Shown piece by piece: positions 1 to 8,703 of a stretch of DNA of 64,000 nt (positions are counted from its first letter, which is position 1; the number at the start of each line of letters is the position of its first letter). The stretch lies in contig CABJBM010000006.1 in assembly GCA_902363835.1 (NCBI GenBank), forward strand, positions 1-64,000, written 5' to 3'. The stretch is from Lachnospiraceae bacterium (lineage in GTDB: Bacteria > Bacillota > Clostridia > Lachnospirales > Lachnospiraceae). The notes below the pieces were generated by a model. The model saw only the letters and a list, made by a program, of their open reading frames with translations. It did no database searches and was not told the DNA's origin. The translations under genes were made by a program, and so were the position numbers.

Positions 1-9
1 ATCATTTGA

Positions 10-59
10 AAGGAGGATCCTCTTCCAAGCTATCGCTCAGAAGAGAATCCTCCTTTTTT
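10..59 (+). terminator. Rho-independent terminator of a gene upstream of the window
   Basis: A 16-position stem with one mismatch (10-25 pairs with 40-55, C19/A46 unpaired) closes a 14-nt loop and is followed by a run of T. No gene for it is visible, so it should end a plus-strand gene left of the window. The stretch from 60 to about 240 holds nothing else I can call except a short palindrome (ATGAT-4-ATCAT, about 203-216) of unknown role. Confidence 0.85.
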
Positions 60-329
60 GTAGAGACTTATTTCACATCCCCTTCACAGCATCTATATAA
101 ATTTGCTTATCACATAAATTCCATTTAAAATCTGCCGGACTTCAGTCCTTTCCTCCTTCCGATTGCCTAATACCTCCATTCAGTTTTAATTCAAAATCAC
201 CATGATGATAATCATAATATAGAACATAAATGTAATAATATTAACTCTTAATAAAAACTTTCATTGTTTTTTGTCAGGTTTTTGCTAAAATTAGGTTATA
301 AAATAATATGCGGGGAAGGAGGAAGAAAA

Positions 330-857
330 ATGGCAGAGATCATCAAAGTTTATAAAGAGCATTTGCCTTCATTACGTTTTATTGGAAAATGCTATACCAA
401 CGCTGACAGAGCCGGCGGATTTGGTCACAAATGGATGGAATGGTTTCAAAACGGCTGGTTTGAGAAGCTTGAAAAGCTGGGCAAAGACCTGAACATTGAA
501 AACAGTTTTCTGGGCTTTATGCGCTGTGATATCAGCAATTTTGATAACACTTTTGAATACTGGATCGGCATGTTCCTTCCATCAGATACATCTGTCCCTG
601 ATGGCTATGATTTCATAGACCTGGACGAGGGCAGCATCGGCGTATGCTGGATTAAAGGCAAGGAAGAAGACGGCAGTATCTATGGCATGCATGATGCGTG
701 CATGGTTAAATTCCAGGAAAATAATATGGGGAATTTTAAGAGAGATAATGAAAACAGAAATTATTTTTTTGAAAGGTATAACTGTCCGCGATTTTCCCAG
801 AGGGATGAAGAAGGCAATGCTGTTTTGGATTACTGTGTTTATTTATCCGAACAATAG
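330..857 (+). CDS. GyrI-like / AraC effector-binding-domain protein
   Basis: A stand-alone small-molecule-binding protein of 175 residues in the GyrI-like (AraC_E_bind) superfamily. The N-terminal 'LPSLRFIGKCY' strand, the middle 'FLGFMRCDIS' and the closing 'NCPRF...LDYCVYL' strands are the usual layout of this fold. No DNA-binding domain is attached, so it probably sequesters or senses a ligand; the ligand is unknown. The ATG at 330 follows a strong GGGGAAGGAGG site at 312-322; an upstream in-frame start at 264 has no such site. It is monocistronic. Family assignment is good, function is open. Confidence 0.7.
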   Translation: MAEIIKVYKEHLPSLRFIGKCYTNADRAGGFGHKWMEWFQNGWFEKLEKLGKDLNIENSFLGFMRCDISNFDNTFEYWIGMFLPSDTSVPDGYDFIDLDEGSIGVCWIKGKEEDGSIYGMHDACMVKFQENNMGNFKRDNENRNYFFERYNCPRFSQRDEEGNAVLDYCVYLSEQ

Positions 858-970
858 ATTAACAGCCGCCTGATTCATATGTCGGGAAATATAATTGTAA
901 AAGCTATCCTTCCCGTACATCTTAATGATAAGGCGCAGATTTTACCCAAACCAGCTAAAAGAAAAGGATT

Positions 971-1597
971 ATGGTAATTAACATGCAAGAATGGATCATA
1001 AATACAATGAATCAATTTGGATATATTGGAATTGCCCTGCTCATAGCAATCGAAAACGTATTTCCTCCAATTCCCTCTGAGGTCATTCTGACCTTTGGCG
1101 GTTTTATGACAACCAAAAGCGATATGAATATCTGGCTGATGCTTCTTTTTGCCACAGCAGGCTCATCAGTGGGAGCAATCATTTTATATTATATCGGCCG
1201 GTTGGTAACTCCGGAGCGCTTAGGGTGGTTTATCGACAGATGGGGCTTTCTTCTTCAGTTGAAGACACAGGATATAGAAAAAGCGGAGAACTGGTTTAAT
1301 CAGAAAGGCAGCCTTACTGTTTTTTTCTGCCGGTTCATCCCTATCGTCAGAAGCCTCATCTCCATCCCGGCCGGAATGGCAGAAATGAAAATGAGTAAAT
1401 TTTTGTTGTATACTGTATCTGGTACGGCAATCTGGAATCTCATTCTCATCAATCTGGGGGCTTTTGCCGGAGAAAAATGGACCATGATTGCCAATTACAT
1501 CAACACATATTCCCATGCTGTTTTGATCCTGCTGATCGGTGCAGGTGGGGGAATTATCATTTGGCTGCTGTACGGCAGAAAAATCAAAAGAAGTTAA
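971..1597 (+). CDS. DedA family membrane protein
   Basis: An integral membrane protein of 208 residues of the DedA/SNARE-associated family, members of which act in lipid flipping and membrane homeostasis. The signature 'FFCRFIPIVRSLISIPAGM' at about residues 116-134 and the N-terminal 'ENVFPPIPSE' re-entrant motif are both present, with four to five hydrophobic segments. Length is normal for the family. The ATG at 971 follows AAGGAT; a second ATG at 983 is possible. It is followed after 28 bp by a cysteine desulfurase gene and probably forms an operon with it. The substrate cannot be told from sequence. Confidence 0.85.
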   Translation: MVINMQEWIINTMNQFGYIGIALLIAIENVFPPIPSEVILTFGGFMTTKSDMNIWLMLLFATAGSSVGAIILYYIGRLVTPERLGWFIDRWGFLLQLKTQDIEKAENWFNQKGSLTVFFCRFIPIVRSLISIPAGMAEMKMSKFLLYTVSGTAIWNLILINLGAFAGEKWTMIANYINTYSHAVLILLIGAGGGIIIWLLYGRKIKRS

Positions 1598-1625
1598 GAA
1601 TCTGACTAAGAAAGGATGGGATTTA

Positions 1626-2762
1626 ATGATTTATCTTGATTATAATGCAACCACCCCCATTGATCCGCAGGTAGCGGAGGCAATGATTCCTTACATATAT
1701 GAAAGCTTCGGAAATCCTTCCAGCAGCCATCAGCTGGGGCAAACAGCCAAAAACGCCGTAGAACATGCCAGAGGGCAGATTGCCCGACTCCTTGGCTGCT
1801 CCAGGGAAGAAATCCTGTTTACAAGCGGAGGCAGTGAATCAAATAACATGGCAATTAAGGGAACCGCATACACCCTTCGCCAGAAAGGTGATCATATCAT
1901 CACTTCCACCATTGAACACCCGGCAGTACTAACCCCCTGTAAGCATCTTGAAAAACAAGGATACAGCATATCTTATCTCCCGGTTGATGAAAACGGCATT
2001 ATTCAAATATCTGAGCTTGAAAAGGCCATGACCGACCGGACCATCCTTGTTACGGTTATGCTGGCAAATAATGAAACCGGAACCATTCAGCCAATCCAAG
2101 AAATCTCCCGTATCTGCCGTAAACACGGGGTTCTCCTGCATACGGACGCTTCTCAGGCAGTTGGGAAAATCCCTGTCCTTGTAGATGAATTAGGCGTGGA
2201 CCTTTTGACTGTTGCCGGTCACAAGCTCTATGCGCCTAAGGGAATCGGCGCTTTATATATCCGTAAAGGCGTAAATGTTGAGCCCCTGATCCATGGCGCC
2301 GGACACGAATCAGGCCGGCGGGCCGGTACGGAAAATGTCATCTTTGACGTTGCCTTGGGTAAGGCCTGTGAAATCGCCGGAGAACACCTAAAAGATCATA
2401 CTCTGAAAGAACTGACCGATTACTTCTACTCCGGTCTGAAAAGCATATTCCACGATCAGATCCATCTGAACGGTGATCCTGTTAATAAGCTGCCGAATAC
2501 CTTGAACATTAGCTTTTTGGGGCACAATGGCTCTGATGTTCTGGATATGCTTGGAAAAGACATTGCTGCTTCCACCGGATCAGCCTGCCATTCCGGCCTT
2601 ATTTCTGTGTCCCCGGTTCTGAACGCCATGGGCACTCCCCATGAAACTGCCCGGGGAGCTGTCCGGTTCAGCCTGGGCAGGATGACAACCAAAGAAGAAA
2701 TCAATACAGTTTTGGAACGTTTTGCTCTTTTTCATAAAAGGCAGAAAGGGGAGGTATTATGA
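1626..2762 (+). CDS. cysteine desulfurase, NifS/IscS-like
   Basis: A PLP enzyme of 378 residues that removes sulfur from cysteine to give alanine and an enzyme persulfide for Fe-S or thiolation pathways. Visible motifs are the N-terminal 'YLDYNATTP', the PLP-binding lysine in 'TVAGHKLYAPKG', and the catalytic cysteine in 'STGSACHSG' with the extended loop of group I enzymes. The ATG at 1626 follows AGAAAGGATGGG; the longer in-frame ORF upstream overlaps dedA and lacks a better site. Its stop overlaps the start of the CGGC gene (ATGA at 2759), implying translational coupling. No IscU or MnmA/ThiI gene lies here, so the sulfur acceptor is not known. Confidence 0.9.
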   Translation: MIYLDYNATTPIDPQVAEAMIPYIYESFGNPSSSHQLGQTAKNAVEHARGQIARLLGCSREEILFTSGGSESNNMAIKGTAYTLRQKGDHIITSTIEHPAVLTPCKHLEKQGYSISYLPVDENGIIQISELEKAMTDRTILVTVMLANNETGTIQPIQEISRICRKHGVLLHTDASQAVGKIPVLVDELGVDLLTVAGHKLYAPKGIGALYIRKGVNVEPLIHGAGHESGRRAGTENVIFDVALGKACEIAGEHLKDHTLKELTDYFYSGLKSIFHDQIHLNGDPVNKLPNTLNISFLGHNGSDVLDMLGKDIAASTGSACHSGLISVSPVLNAMGTPHETARGAVRFSLGRMTTKEEINTVLERFALFHKRQKGEVL

Positions 2763-3091
2763 AAGTTGGAATAATACGATGCATGCAAACGGAGGACTAC
2801 TGCCCAGGTACCACGGATTTTAAAATGATCCGGGAAAAAAAAGGTGCATTTGAGGGAATTCAGGAGGATATTGACATCATCGGATTCATCAACTGCGGAG
2901 GGTGCCCTGCAAAAAAATCAGTTCTGCGGGCAAGAGAGCTGGTCAAAAGAGGTGCGGATACCATTGCCTTTGCATCCTGTATTCAAAAGGGGACTCCCAT
3001 TGGCTACCCCTGTCCTTTTGCAAAAAAAATGAAGGACCTCATCCTGAAGGATTTAGGGGATGGCATCTGCTTCCTTGATTATACTCATTGA
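2759..3091 (+). CDS. CGGC-domain protein
   Basis: A small cysteine-rich protein of 110 residues that matches the CGGC domain family, predicted metal or Fe-S binding proteins of anaerobes. Cysteines occur in 'IIRCMQTEDYCPG', the diagnostic 'NCGGCPA', 'FASCIQKG' and 'YPCPFA'. It overlaps the cysteine desulfurase gene by four bases, so the two products are likely made together; persulfide transfer to this protein is a reasonable guess but not shown. Family call is firm, biochemical role unknown. Confidence 0.8.
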   Translation: MKVGIIRCMQTEDYCPGTTDFKMIREKKGAFEGIQEDIDIIGFINCGGCPAKKSVLRARELVKRGADTIAFASCIQKGTPIGYPCPFAKKMKDLILKDLGDGICFLDYTH

Positions 3092-3273
3092 CAGGCTTCG
3101 GATGCGTTTTGCATTTTTGCTTTATCGCTTTAACCGCAACAAAGCTTCCCTGGCTTCTCCTGCTTGCAGTTATAGACAGCAACAACCTTTTATAGACATT
3201 ATACCGATTTAAAAAGAAAATGCCTTTATAAAATACATGGCTTTTCCGAAATGAATACAAGAACCTCCTTTTT

Positions 3274-4122
3274 TCATGCCTGCGCTGTCCCCTTACTCAT
3301 ATTCTCTAAGATTTCGTTGTATCGTTTTGTTGCCAGTACACTTGGCTCCCCTTTTTTACAGAAAGTAAGCCCCCTTAATTTGGGGACAACCCGTTCCACT
3401 ACGATCTGGCCGTCAACGGTCTTTGATTTCAAGGCTTCCAATGCCTCAAGGAAACGGCTGTCATCCCTTGCCTTGTCATAAAAAGATAAGACATAAACGT
3501 ATTCAAACAGGTTGTAATTGCGAAATGGATATTCCACCTGCATGAACAGCGTTCCGATTCCATAATGGCATGGGCCTATGGGCTTTTTGATCCTCCAATG
3601 TTCAAGTAAAAAGTCCACCGCCTTATGAAGCGCAGGCTCTTTATTCAAATAGCTGCTAAAGCGAAATGCATTGAGAGCATCCAGGGTAGGCTTGGGATTG
3701 GAATACTCTGTTTCCGGGCCATGGCCATAGGAAAACTTATTACACCGCCAGCCGCCGTCCTCACACTGGGTATCTAAAAAGTGCTGAAATGTCTTTTCCA
3801 TTCTGCTGTCAAAGGCATATCCCATATGACAGAGCACATTGGCTGCAATGGCTGTTTGACACGGGTAAATGCCGCCTGCGGGATATATTTTAAAACGCCC
3901 GTCTTTTTTCCAGGTGCTGAAAATCAAATCAGCAGCCTCTTTTAAAACCGGTTCCTCAGGAGACATTCCCAACTCCAGCAGATAAAGAACGCTGTCAAAG
4001 GTCGAAAATGGAGAACCTTTTAACAGACGTTTATCAGGCGTGGCCCAAAGGTCAGCCCCGTTGTCATGCCTGTGTGATAAAATCATCTCAACATCACATA
4101 AATATTCCTGTTCAACCGCCAT
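3274..4122 (-). CDS. prenyltransferase/squalene-oxidase-repeat-like protein
   Basis: A 282-residue all-alpha protein with the QW-type repeat seen in terpenoid cyclases and prenyltransferase subunits, e.g. 'DTQCEDGGWRCNKF' near residue 125-138 and 'GIYPCQTAIAANVL'. It is much shorter than true squalene-hopene cyclases and lacks a DXDD motif, so cyclase activity is unlikely; small clostridial relatives are uncharacterised. The start at 4122 is chosen because GGAGGAG lies immediately before it, inside what would be codons 2-3 of the longer ORF that begins at 4137. It stands alone with no clear terminator. Confidence 0.6.
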   Translation of the reverse strand: MAVEQEYLCDVEMILSHRHDNGADLWATPDKRLLKGSPFSTFDSVLYLLELGMSPEEPVLKEAADLIFSTWKKDGRFKIYPAGGIYPCQTAIAANVLCHMGYAFDSRMEKTFQHFLDTQCEDGGWRCNKFSYGHGPETEYSNPKPTLDALNAFRFSSYLNKEPALHKAVDFLLEHWRIKKPIGPCHYGIGTLFMQVEYPFRNYNLFEYVYVLSFYDKARDDSRFLEALEALKSKTVDGQIVVERVVPKLRGLTFCKKGEPSVLATKRYNEILENMSKGTAQA

Positions 4123-4194
4123 CTGATACTCCTCCATAAAATAAAAATACGTTTTGTATCTTCTATTATAGAACTAAAATAAGACAACAGAGTG

Positions 4195-4854
4195 TCATGT
4201 TTCATACTGTTTTTGTGCCTGTTTTAAAAATAATTTCATTTCCTCACGCAGGTTATCCGGAGAAATAATTTCCGCCCTGCTGCCAAAGCCTGCAAATGTG
4301 CTGATCACCCATTCCGGACGTTCCGTTTGAAAGGAAATGACACTCACTCCCCTGTCATTGGAAAAATCACTTTGCAGAGGCGGAATGGTATCGTCTTCCC
4401 GAAGGTCAAAGGCTTCTTCACTTATATTCAGTCCCGTTATTCTGTTCACTTTAAACATGCGGAAATCTTCCCTGTATTTGCAATATCCGAAAAGATACCA
4501 GTTTTCCTGTTTAAAAATCAGTTTATAGGGTTCAACGCTTCTGAGGCAATAGCCCCTTCCGCTATAGTATTCCATTTCAAGGAGCTTATGGCCGGCAATG
4601 GCTGCCCGGATGGTCTTGATTTTCTCAATGATGGTACTGTTGTGGTTCCAGGATGTGAAATCAATGATAATATCATTTTCCAACAATAAGTTGCTACCAT
4701 GGCCAAAGCGCAGTTTCGCAAGCAGGATTTTTATCTTCCCGCTGTCATCAATTCCGGCCAATCCCTGTATCCCTGCAAGATTAACATTCATATCTTCTTT
4801 TGTGAGCGCAGCTTTGCTGTACTTAAAATCCGGCAGAAGGGACACGCCCCAGCA
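4195..4854 (-). pseudogene. WYL-domain (YafY-type) regulator lacking its HTH domain
   Basis: The 216 readable residues match the middle and WYL part of YafY-like regulators ('LLPDFKYSKAALTKEDM', 'LLLENDIIIDFTSW', 'MEYYSGRGYCLRSVEPYKLIF', 'WYLFGYCKYREDFRMFKVNRI', C-terminal 'FAGFGSRAEII'). Full-length members carry about 75 more residues with an HTH_11 DNA-binding domain; here the frame meets a stop at 4855-4857, only four codons upstream of the GTG at 4845, and no ribosome binding site is present. The break falls right after the HTH boundary and against the stop of the next gene, which fits a deletion. It could still give a headless ligand-binding protein, but decay is more likely. Confidence 0.65.
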
Positions 4855-4858
4855 TTAT

Positions 4859-5137
4859 TTAATCCGTTATAAAAACCTGAACCATACGAATGAGTAACCC
4901 CAGGGTGCGCAGAAAAAAAACACACCCGGCAATCCAATAGACCAGGGAAAGGTTCAAAGAGCCCAGCAGCCATAAACATATCATTACAATGGCTGCATCC
5001 CGCATATACCGTCCAAACAGAAAGCCCGCTTTCTCCTCTCTCGGTGACAGGGAAAGCTCAGGGCTTATGAGCCAGCGCCACCTGGGTGAAGAAAAAACCA
5101 GGGAAAGAAAAGCAAAAAGCAGGATTCCAAAAATCAT
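4859..5137 (-). CDS. small membrane protein at the end of the opuB operon
   Basis: A 92-residue hydrophobic protein with two or three predicted membrane segments (about residues 2-18, 47-65, 66-85). I do not recognise a family. Its ATG at 5137 overlaps the stop of the permease/binding-protein gene (ATGA), so it is translationally coupled to the osmolyte transporter. A role as an accessory subunit is inferred only from this coupling. The 3' end abuts the truncated WYL gene, so the C-terminus could have been altered by the same deletion. Confidence 0.5.
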   Translation of the reverse strand: MIFGILLFAFLSLVFSSPRWRWLISPELSLSPREEKAGFLFGRYMRDAAIVMICLWLLGSLNLSLVYWIAGCVFFLRTLGLLIRMVQVFITD

Positions 5138-6699
5138 GATATCAACCCGTTCTCTTTCAGAAAATCTTTGGAAACATCAGCGGGGGACTGCTGAAGTTCA
5201 TCTACCTTATAGTTCAGTTCAATCATAACGTCATTGGTTAAAACCGACGCCAGTTCTTCCAGGATCCCGGTGATTTCCGGGTATTTCTCAAGAGCTTCCG
5301 CCCGGACAACCGGAATCGCGTAATATGGCGGGAAAAACTCCTTATCATCCTCCAGGGTTTTTAAGTTGAACTTTTTAAGAAGCCCGTCGGTGGCAAAGGC
5401 ATCAATGATGTTAATCTCACCGTTTTCCAAAGCCGTGTACCGGGGAGCAGCATCCAATGTAAGACTGTTTCCCATTTGAAAGCCATATGTTTTTAACAGA
5501 CCGGGCATCCCATCCTCCCGGTTGGAGAATTCAAATGTAGTTCCTGATGTCAGGGTTTTGGCGATTGGGATAAGGTCACTGATCTTATTCAAGTTATATT
5601 CTTCTGCCATTTCCTGAGTTACAGCCAGTGTAAAAGTATTATTAAAGCTCATCTGTTTCAGCACTTCTAAATCAAACTGCTCTTTATACTCCTTTTTTAC
5701 AGTCTGATATACCTGCTCCATATCACTGATAGGCGGATGTTTGAGGATATCAGTATAGGAGGTGCCGCTGTAATCAATATAAAGATCAATGTCCCCGGTC
5801 TTCATTGCGGAAAAACATACCTGTGACCCGCCAAGGCTCAGCTTTCTGTTTACGATAATATCGGTTCTGTCTTCTATCAGATCCGCTACCATATTCCCAA
5901 GAATCTCCTGTTCCGTAAAATCCTTGGAACCAACGGAAAGGGTACGGGTATCTCCCGATACACTGCCCACTGATGTAAAAAGAAATACAACAGCAATAAG
6001 CCCTGAAGCCGCTCCAAGCGTTGCCTTTTGCCATTTCCGCTTTTTTTCCTTAACTGAAACATCTCCCTTCTGAAGGCTGACCGGAGTTACCAGCTTCTCA
6101 ACCAGGCCAATCAGAAAGTCTACCATCAATGCCAGCAAACAGGCAGGAATGGCTCCTGCCAGGATTTGATTGTTATTTACCGTCCGTATGCCGGAAAAGA
6201 CCAGATATCCCAGGCCGCCTGCACCAATGAACGCGGCCATGGTCATCAGCCCTACCGCTGTTACAGAGGCGATCCTCACCCCTGCCATAATAACCGGAAG
6301 GGCAAGGGGAATCTGCACTTTTGTCAGCACCTGAAACGGTGTCAGACCGATTCCTTTGGCAGCCTCCAGGGTCTGGGGATTGATATTTTCAATTCCCGTA
6401 TAAGTATTCTTAATAATGGGAAGCAGGGAATAAAGAACGACAGCAACAATAGCCGGAAGGATTCCGATCCCCAATAAGGGAATCATGAAGCCAAGAAGCG
6501 CCATACTTGGAATCGCCTGGATCACGTTTGCCACTGACAAAACCGGCTTGCTGGCTTTGGCCGCGTAGGAAATAAAAATACCAAGGGGAACTCCGATCAG
6601 AATAGCAAGACCAACCGATATGGCGGTCAGCTTCAGATGTTCAATTAACAAGGAAAAAATCTGGGGATAATTGCTTATGATATAATTCCAGAAGTTCAT
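5134..6699 (-). CDS. OpuB-type osmolyte ABC transporter: permease fused to substrate-binding domain
   Basis: A 521-residue fusion. Residues 1-215 are a ProW/OpuBB permease with five to six membrane spans and the EAA-type loop 'EAAKGIGLTPFQVLTKVQIPLALPVIMAG'-like region (about 113-140). After one further span at about 225-245 the rest is an OpuAC/OpuBC-type solute-binding domain starting 'LSVGSKDFTEQEILGNM'. This is the standard fused arrangement for glycine betaine/carnitine/choline uptake in Firmicutes; the exact ligand cannot be read. The start overlaps the ATPase gene by four bases (ATGA). Confidence 0.9.
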   Translation of the reverse strand: MNFWNYIISNYPQIFSLLIEHLKLTAISVGLAILIGVPLGIFISYAAKASKPVLSVANVIQAIPSMALLGFMIPLLGIGILPAIVAVVLYSLLPIIKNTYTGIENINPQTLEAAKGIGLTPFQVLTKVQIPLALPVIMAGVRIASVTAVGLMTMAAFIGAGGLGYLVFSGIRTVNNNQILAGAIPACLLALMVDFLIGLVEKLVTPVSLQKGDVSVKEKKRKWQKATLGAASGLIAVVFLFTSVGSVSGDTRTLSVGSKDFTEQEILGNMVADLIEDRTDIIVNRKLSLGGSQVCFSAMKTGDIDLYIDYSGTSYTDILKHPPISDMEQVYQTVKKEYKEQFDLEVLKQMSFNNTFTLAVTQEMAEEYNLNKISDLIPIAKTLTSGTTFEFSNREDGMPGLLKTYGFQMGNSLTLDAAPRYTALENGEINIIDAFATDGLLKKFNLKTLEDDKEFFPPYYAIPVVRAEALEKYPEITGILEELASVLTNDVMIELNYKVDELQQSPADVSKDFLKENGLIS

Positions 6700-7832
6700 T
6701 CTGTCTCTCCTCCTTCATAATCAAAATATTGCTGACTCATGGTCGTTACCAGGCTGCTCCGTGTGATGAGCCCCTTAAGACGCCTTTGGTCATCAACCAC
6801 CGGAACCGTTGACACCTGATTTTCTGTCACAATTTTCAGCGCATCCAGAATGCACTGTTCCGGTAAAAGGATAGGAAAGTCCTCATACATATATTGTTCT
6901 GCCATCTGGGTTCTGTCTTCAACGCCCCTTAATCTGCTGGCCTTGACAATTCCCATTAAGCGTTTGCTGTCCCGGTCCACCATGAGAAGACTGTCGACTT
7001 TGTTCCTGCGCATCTTTTCAATGCATTTCAGTACTGATAAGTCTTTGTCTGCAGTGACCGGCTGGTCGATCATGATGTCGGATACCTTGATGTATTCCGG
7101 CGAAGACCAGATCCTGTTCTTACCTACGAAGCTTGAGACAAATTCATCCACCGGATTATTCAGGATATGCTCCGGCGTATCATATTGCAGAATATCTCCA
7201 TCTTTCATAATGCAGATCATATCCGCAATCTTAATTGCTTCATCCATGTCATGAGTCACAAAAACAATGGTCTTTTTTAACTTTGCCTGCAGCTGCACCA
7301 GCTCATCCTGGAGATCTGATCTTGTCATGGGATCCAGGGCCGAAAACGGCTCATCCATCAGGATAATATCCGGATCAGTTGCAAAGGCCCTGGCAACGCC
7401 GACCCTCTGCTGCTGCCCTCCGCTAAGCTCTGTTGGATAACGATGCAAAAACTCATCACAGTCAAGCCCTACCATCTGCATCAGCTTTCTTGTATTCTCC
7501 TCAATATCCTTTGGAGGTATCTTTTCAAGCTTTGAAATCAGTTCAATATTTTCTTTAACCGTCATATGGGGAAACAGTCCTGTCTGCTGGATCACATATC
7601 CGATCCTCCTCCTTAGGGCCACTTCATCCATACTGCCGATGCTTTTATCATCAATGTAAATCGTGCCCGATGTGGGCTTGATCAGCCGGTTGATCATTTT
7701 TAAGAGTGTTGTCTTTCCACAGCCGCTCTCACCGATAATAGCTACCAGATTACCGCTTTTTACGGTGAATGTGATTTGGTTTAAAACCTGCTTTGTCTTA
7801 TAACGTTTTGAAATACGTTCAAATTGTATCAT
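6696..7832 (-). CDS. OpuB-type osmolyte ABC transporter ATP-binding protein with CBS domains
   Basis: The 378-residue ATPase has Walker A 'GESGCGKTT', signature 'LSGGQQQRVGVARA', Walker B 'IILMDEP' and switch histidine 'FVTHD', followed by two CBS domains (about 255-310 and 315-370), the usual OpuAA/ProV layout; the CBS pair is the site for ionic-strength or c-di-AMP sensing in the family. The ATG at 7832 is preceded by AAAGGAGGG, which decides against a TTG seven codons upstream. It is the first gene of the three-gene operon and lies 34 bp downstream of a consensus promoter and a palindromic operator. Confidence 0.92.
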   Translation of the reverse strand: MIQFERISKRYKTKQVLNQITFTVKSGNLVAIIGESGCGKTTLLKMINRLIKPTSGTIYIDDKSIGSMDEVALRRRIGYVIQQTGLFPHMTVKENIELISKLEKIPPKDIEENTRKLMQMVGLDCDEFLHRYPTELSGGQQQRVGVARAFATDPDIILMDEPFSALDPMTRSDLQDELVQLQAKLKKTIVFVTHDMDEAIKIADMICIMKDGDILQYDTPEHILNNPVDEFVSSFVGKNRIWSSPEYIKVSDIMIDQPVTADKDLSVLKCIEKMRRNKVDSLLMVDRDSKRLMGIVKASRLRGVEDRTQMAEQYMYEDFPILLPEQCILDALKIVTENQVSTVPVVDDQRRLKGLITRSSLVTTMSQQYFDYEGGETE

Positions 7833-7850
7833 ATTTCTCCCTCCTTTTAA

Positions 7851-7890
7851 CAAAGTAACAACTTGATTATATTATAAAGTTGTCACTTTG
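7851..7890. promoter_or_regulatory. operator palindrome over the opuB promoter
   Basis: Two 14-bp arms, CAAAGTAACAACTT at 7851-7864 and AAGTTGTCACTTTG at 7877-7890, form an inverted repeat with a single mismatch and a 12-bp spacer. The -10 element sits in the spacer and the right arm covers most of the region next to the -35. Size, symmetry and GTGACA-type half sites resemble the operators of BusR-type repressors, whose homologue is encoded next door; binding is inferred. Confidence 0.75.
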
Positions 7891-7894
7891 TCAA
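7866..7894 (-). promoter_or_regulatory. sigma-A promoter of the opuB operon
   Basis: On the minus strand TTGACA (7894-7889) and TATAAT (7871-7866) are separated by exactly 17 nt, a perfect consensus promoter reading toward the ATPase gene at 7832. Confidence 0.9.
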
Positions 7895-7901
7895 ATTTCA
7901 G

Positions 7902-7936
7902 AAAAAAAACGCCTGAAGCAATCTGGCTTCAAGCGT
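7902..7936 (-). terminator. terminator of the BusR-like gene
   Basis: An 11-position stem with one mismatch (7909-7919 with 7926-7936) is followed on the minus strand by eight T. It separates the regulator from the opuB promoter, so the transporter has its own transcript. Confidence 0.85.
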
Positions 7937-7949
7937 CATGATAAAGCTG

Positions 7950-8597
7950 TTATTTGGAAGAATATAAAAATTCTCTTACCCGGTCCGGGGTATCATCCTG
8001 TGTGATAAAATATATGGTATCATTTTCCGATAGAGCAACGTATGGTCCCGGTGATTTTATAACAGTATCATTCCTGCTGACCGCAATCACAGTGGCCCCG
8101 GTGCGCTGCCAGAACTGGATTTCAGTTACCGTTTTATTTAAATGAGCGCATTCACTGGTGATCCGTATTTCAAAGGGCATAAACGGATTCATTGACCGGA
8201 AATGAACCGAGGCACCTATCAGTTCCTTTAAGCAGTCATTTAAATATTCCATTTCCTGTTTTTGACGGCTGACGCTTTTTAAAAGATTCTCCTTAATGGT
8301 ATCAATGGTCTGCCGTTTTCCGTTTTCCTGGATGTATTCCGCCGCTTTTTTCCGGGACTTAATGATGATCCCATTGCCCTTTTCCGAAGATACGATCCCC
8401 AGGTCACTGAGTATGCAGATCGCCCGCCGGGCAGTCTCCGGAGATACGCTGTACTGGCTGGCCAGAGAAGAACGGGCATAAATTTTTTCCCCTTCCTCAT
8501 ATTCCCCATTGACGATCCGGGCCGCCACCTCCACTGCAATCTGCTGATAGCGGGGAATCGCAGTTTTATGCTTTGACTCTATGTCCATGTAATTCAC
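7950..8597 (-). CDS. GntR-family regulator with RCK_C domain, BusR-like
   Basis: A 215-residue regulator with an N-terminal GntR winged helix (about 12-80, 'PRYQQIAVEVAARIVNGEY', 'LASQYSVSPETARRAI'), a helical linker and a C-terminal RCK_C/TrkA_C domain (about 130-212, 'FEIRITSECAHLNKTVTEIQFWQRTGATVIAV'-like). The same architecture is known from BusR of lactic streptococci, which represses an osmolyte transporter in response to c-di-AMP. The adjacent opuB operon and its operator fit that role well; c-di-AMP binding is inference. GTG at 8597 and ATG at 8588 are both possible starts; AAAGGA lies upstream. Confidence 0.85.
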   Translation of the reverse strand: MNYMDIESKHKTAIPRYQQIAVEVAARIVNGEYEEGEKIYARSSLASQYSVSPETARRAICILSDLGIVSSEKGNGIIIKSRKKAAEYIQENGKRQTIDTIKENLLKSVSRQKQEMEYLNDCLKELIGASVHFRSMNPFMPFEIRITSECAHLNKTVTEIQFWQRTGATVIAVSRNDTVIKSPGPYVALSENDTIYFITQDDTPDRVREFLYSSK

Positions 8598-8703
8598 GTT
8601 TCCTTTGCCTGATTATAGTATAAAACAACATCAGTATAGCTTAAAACGCCGCGCAGTGCAAGGTAGAGCCTTAAATCTCCTGCCCTGAACCGGAAACCGG
8701 GAA

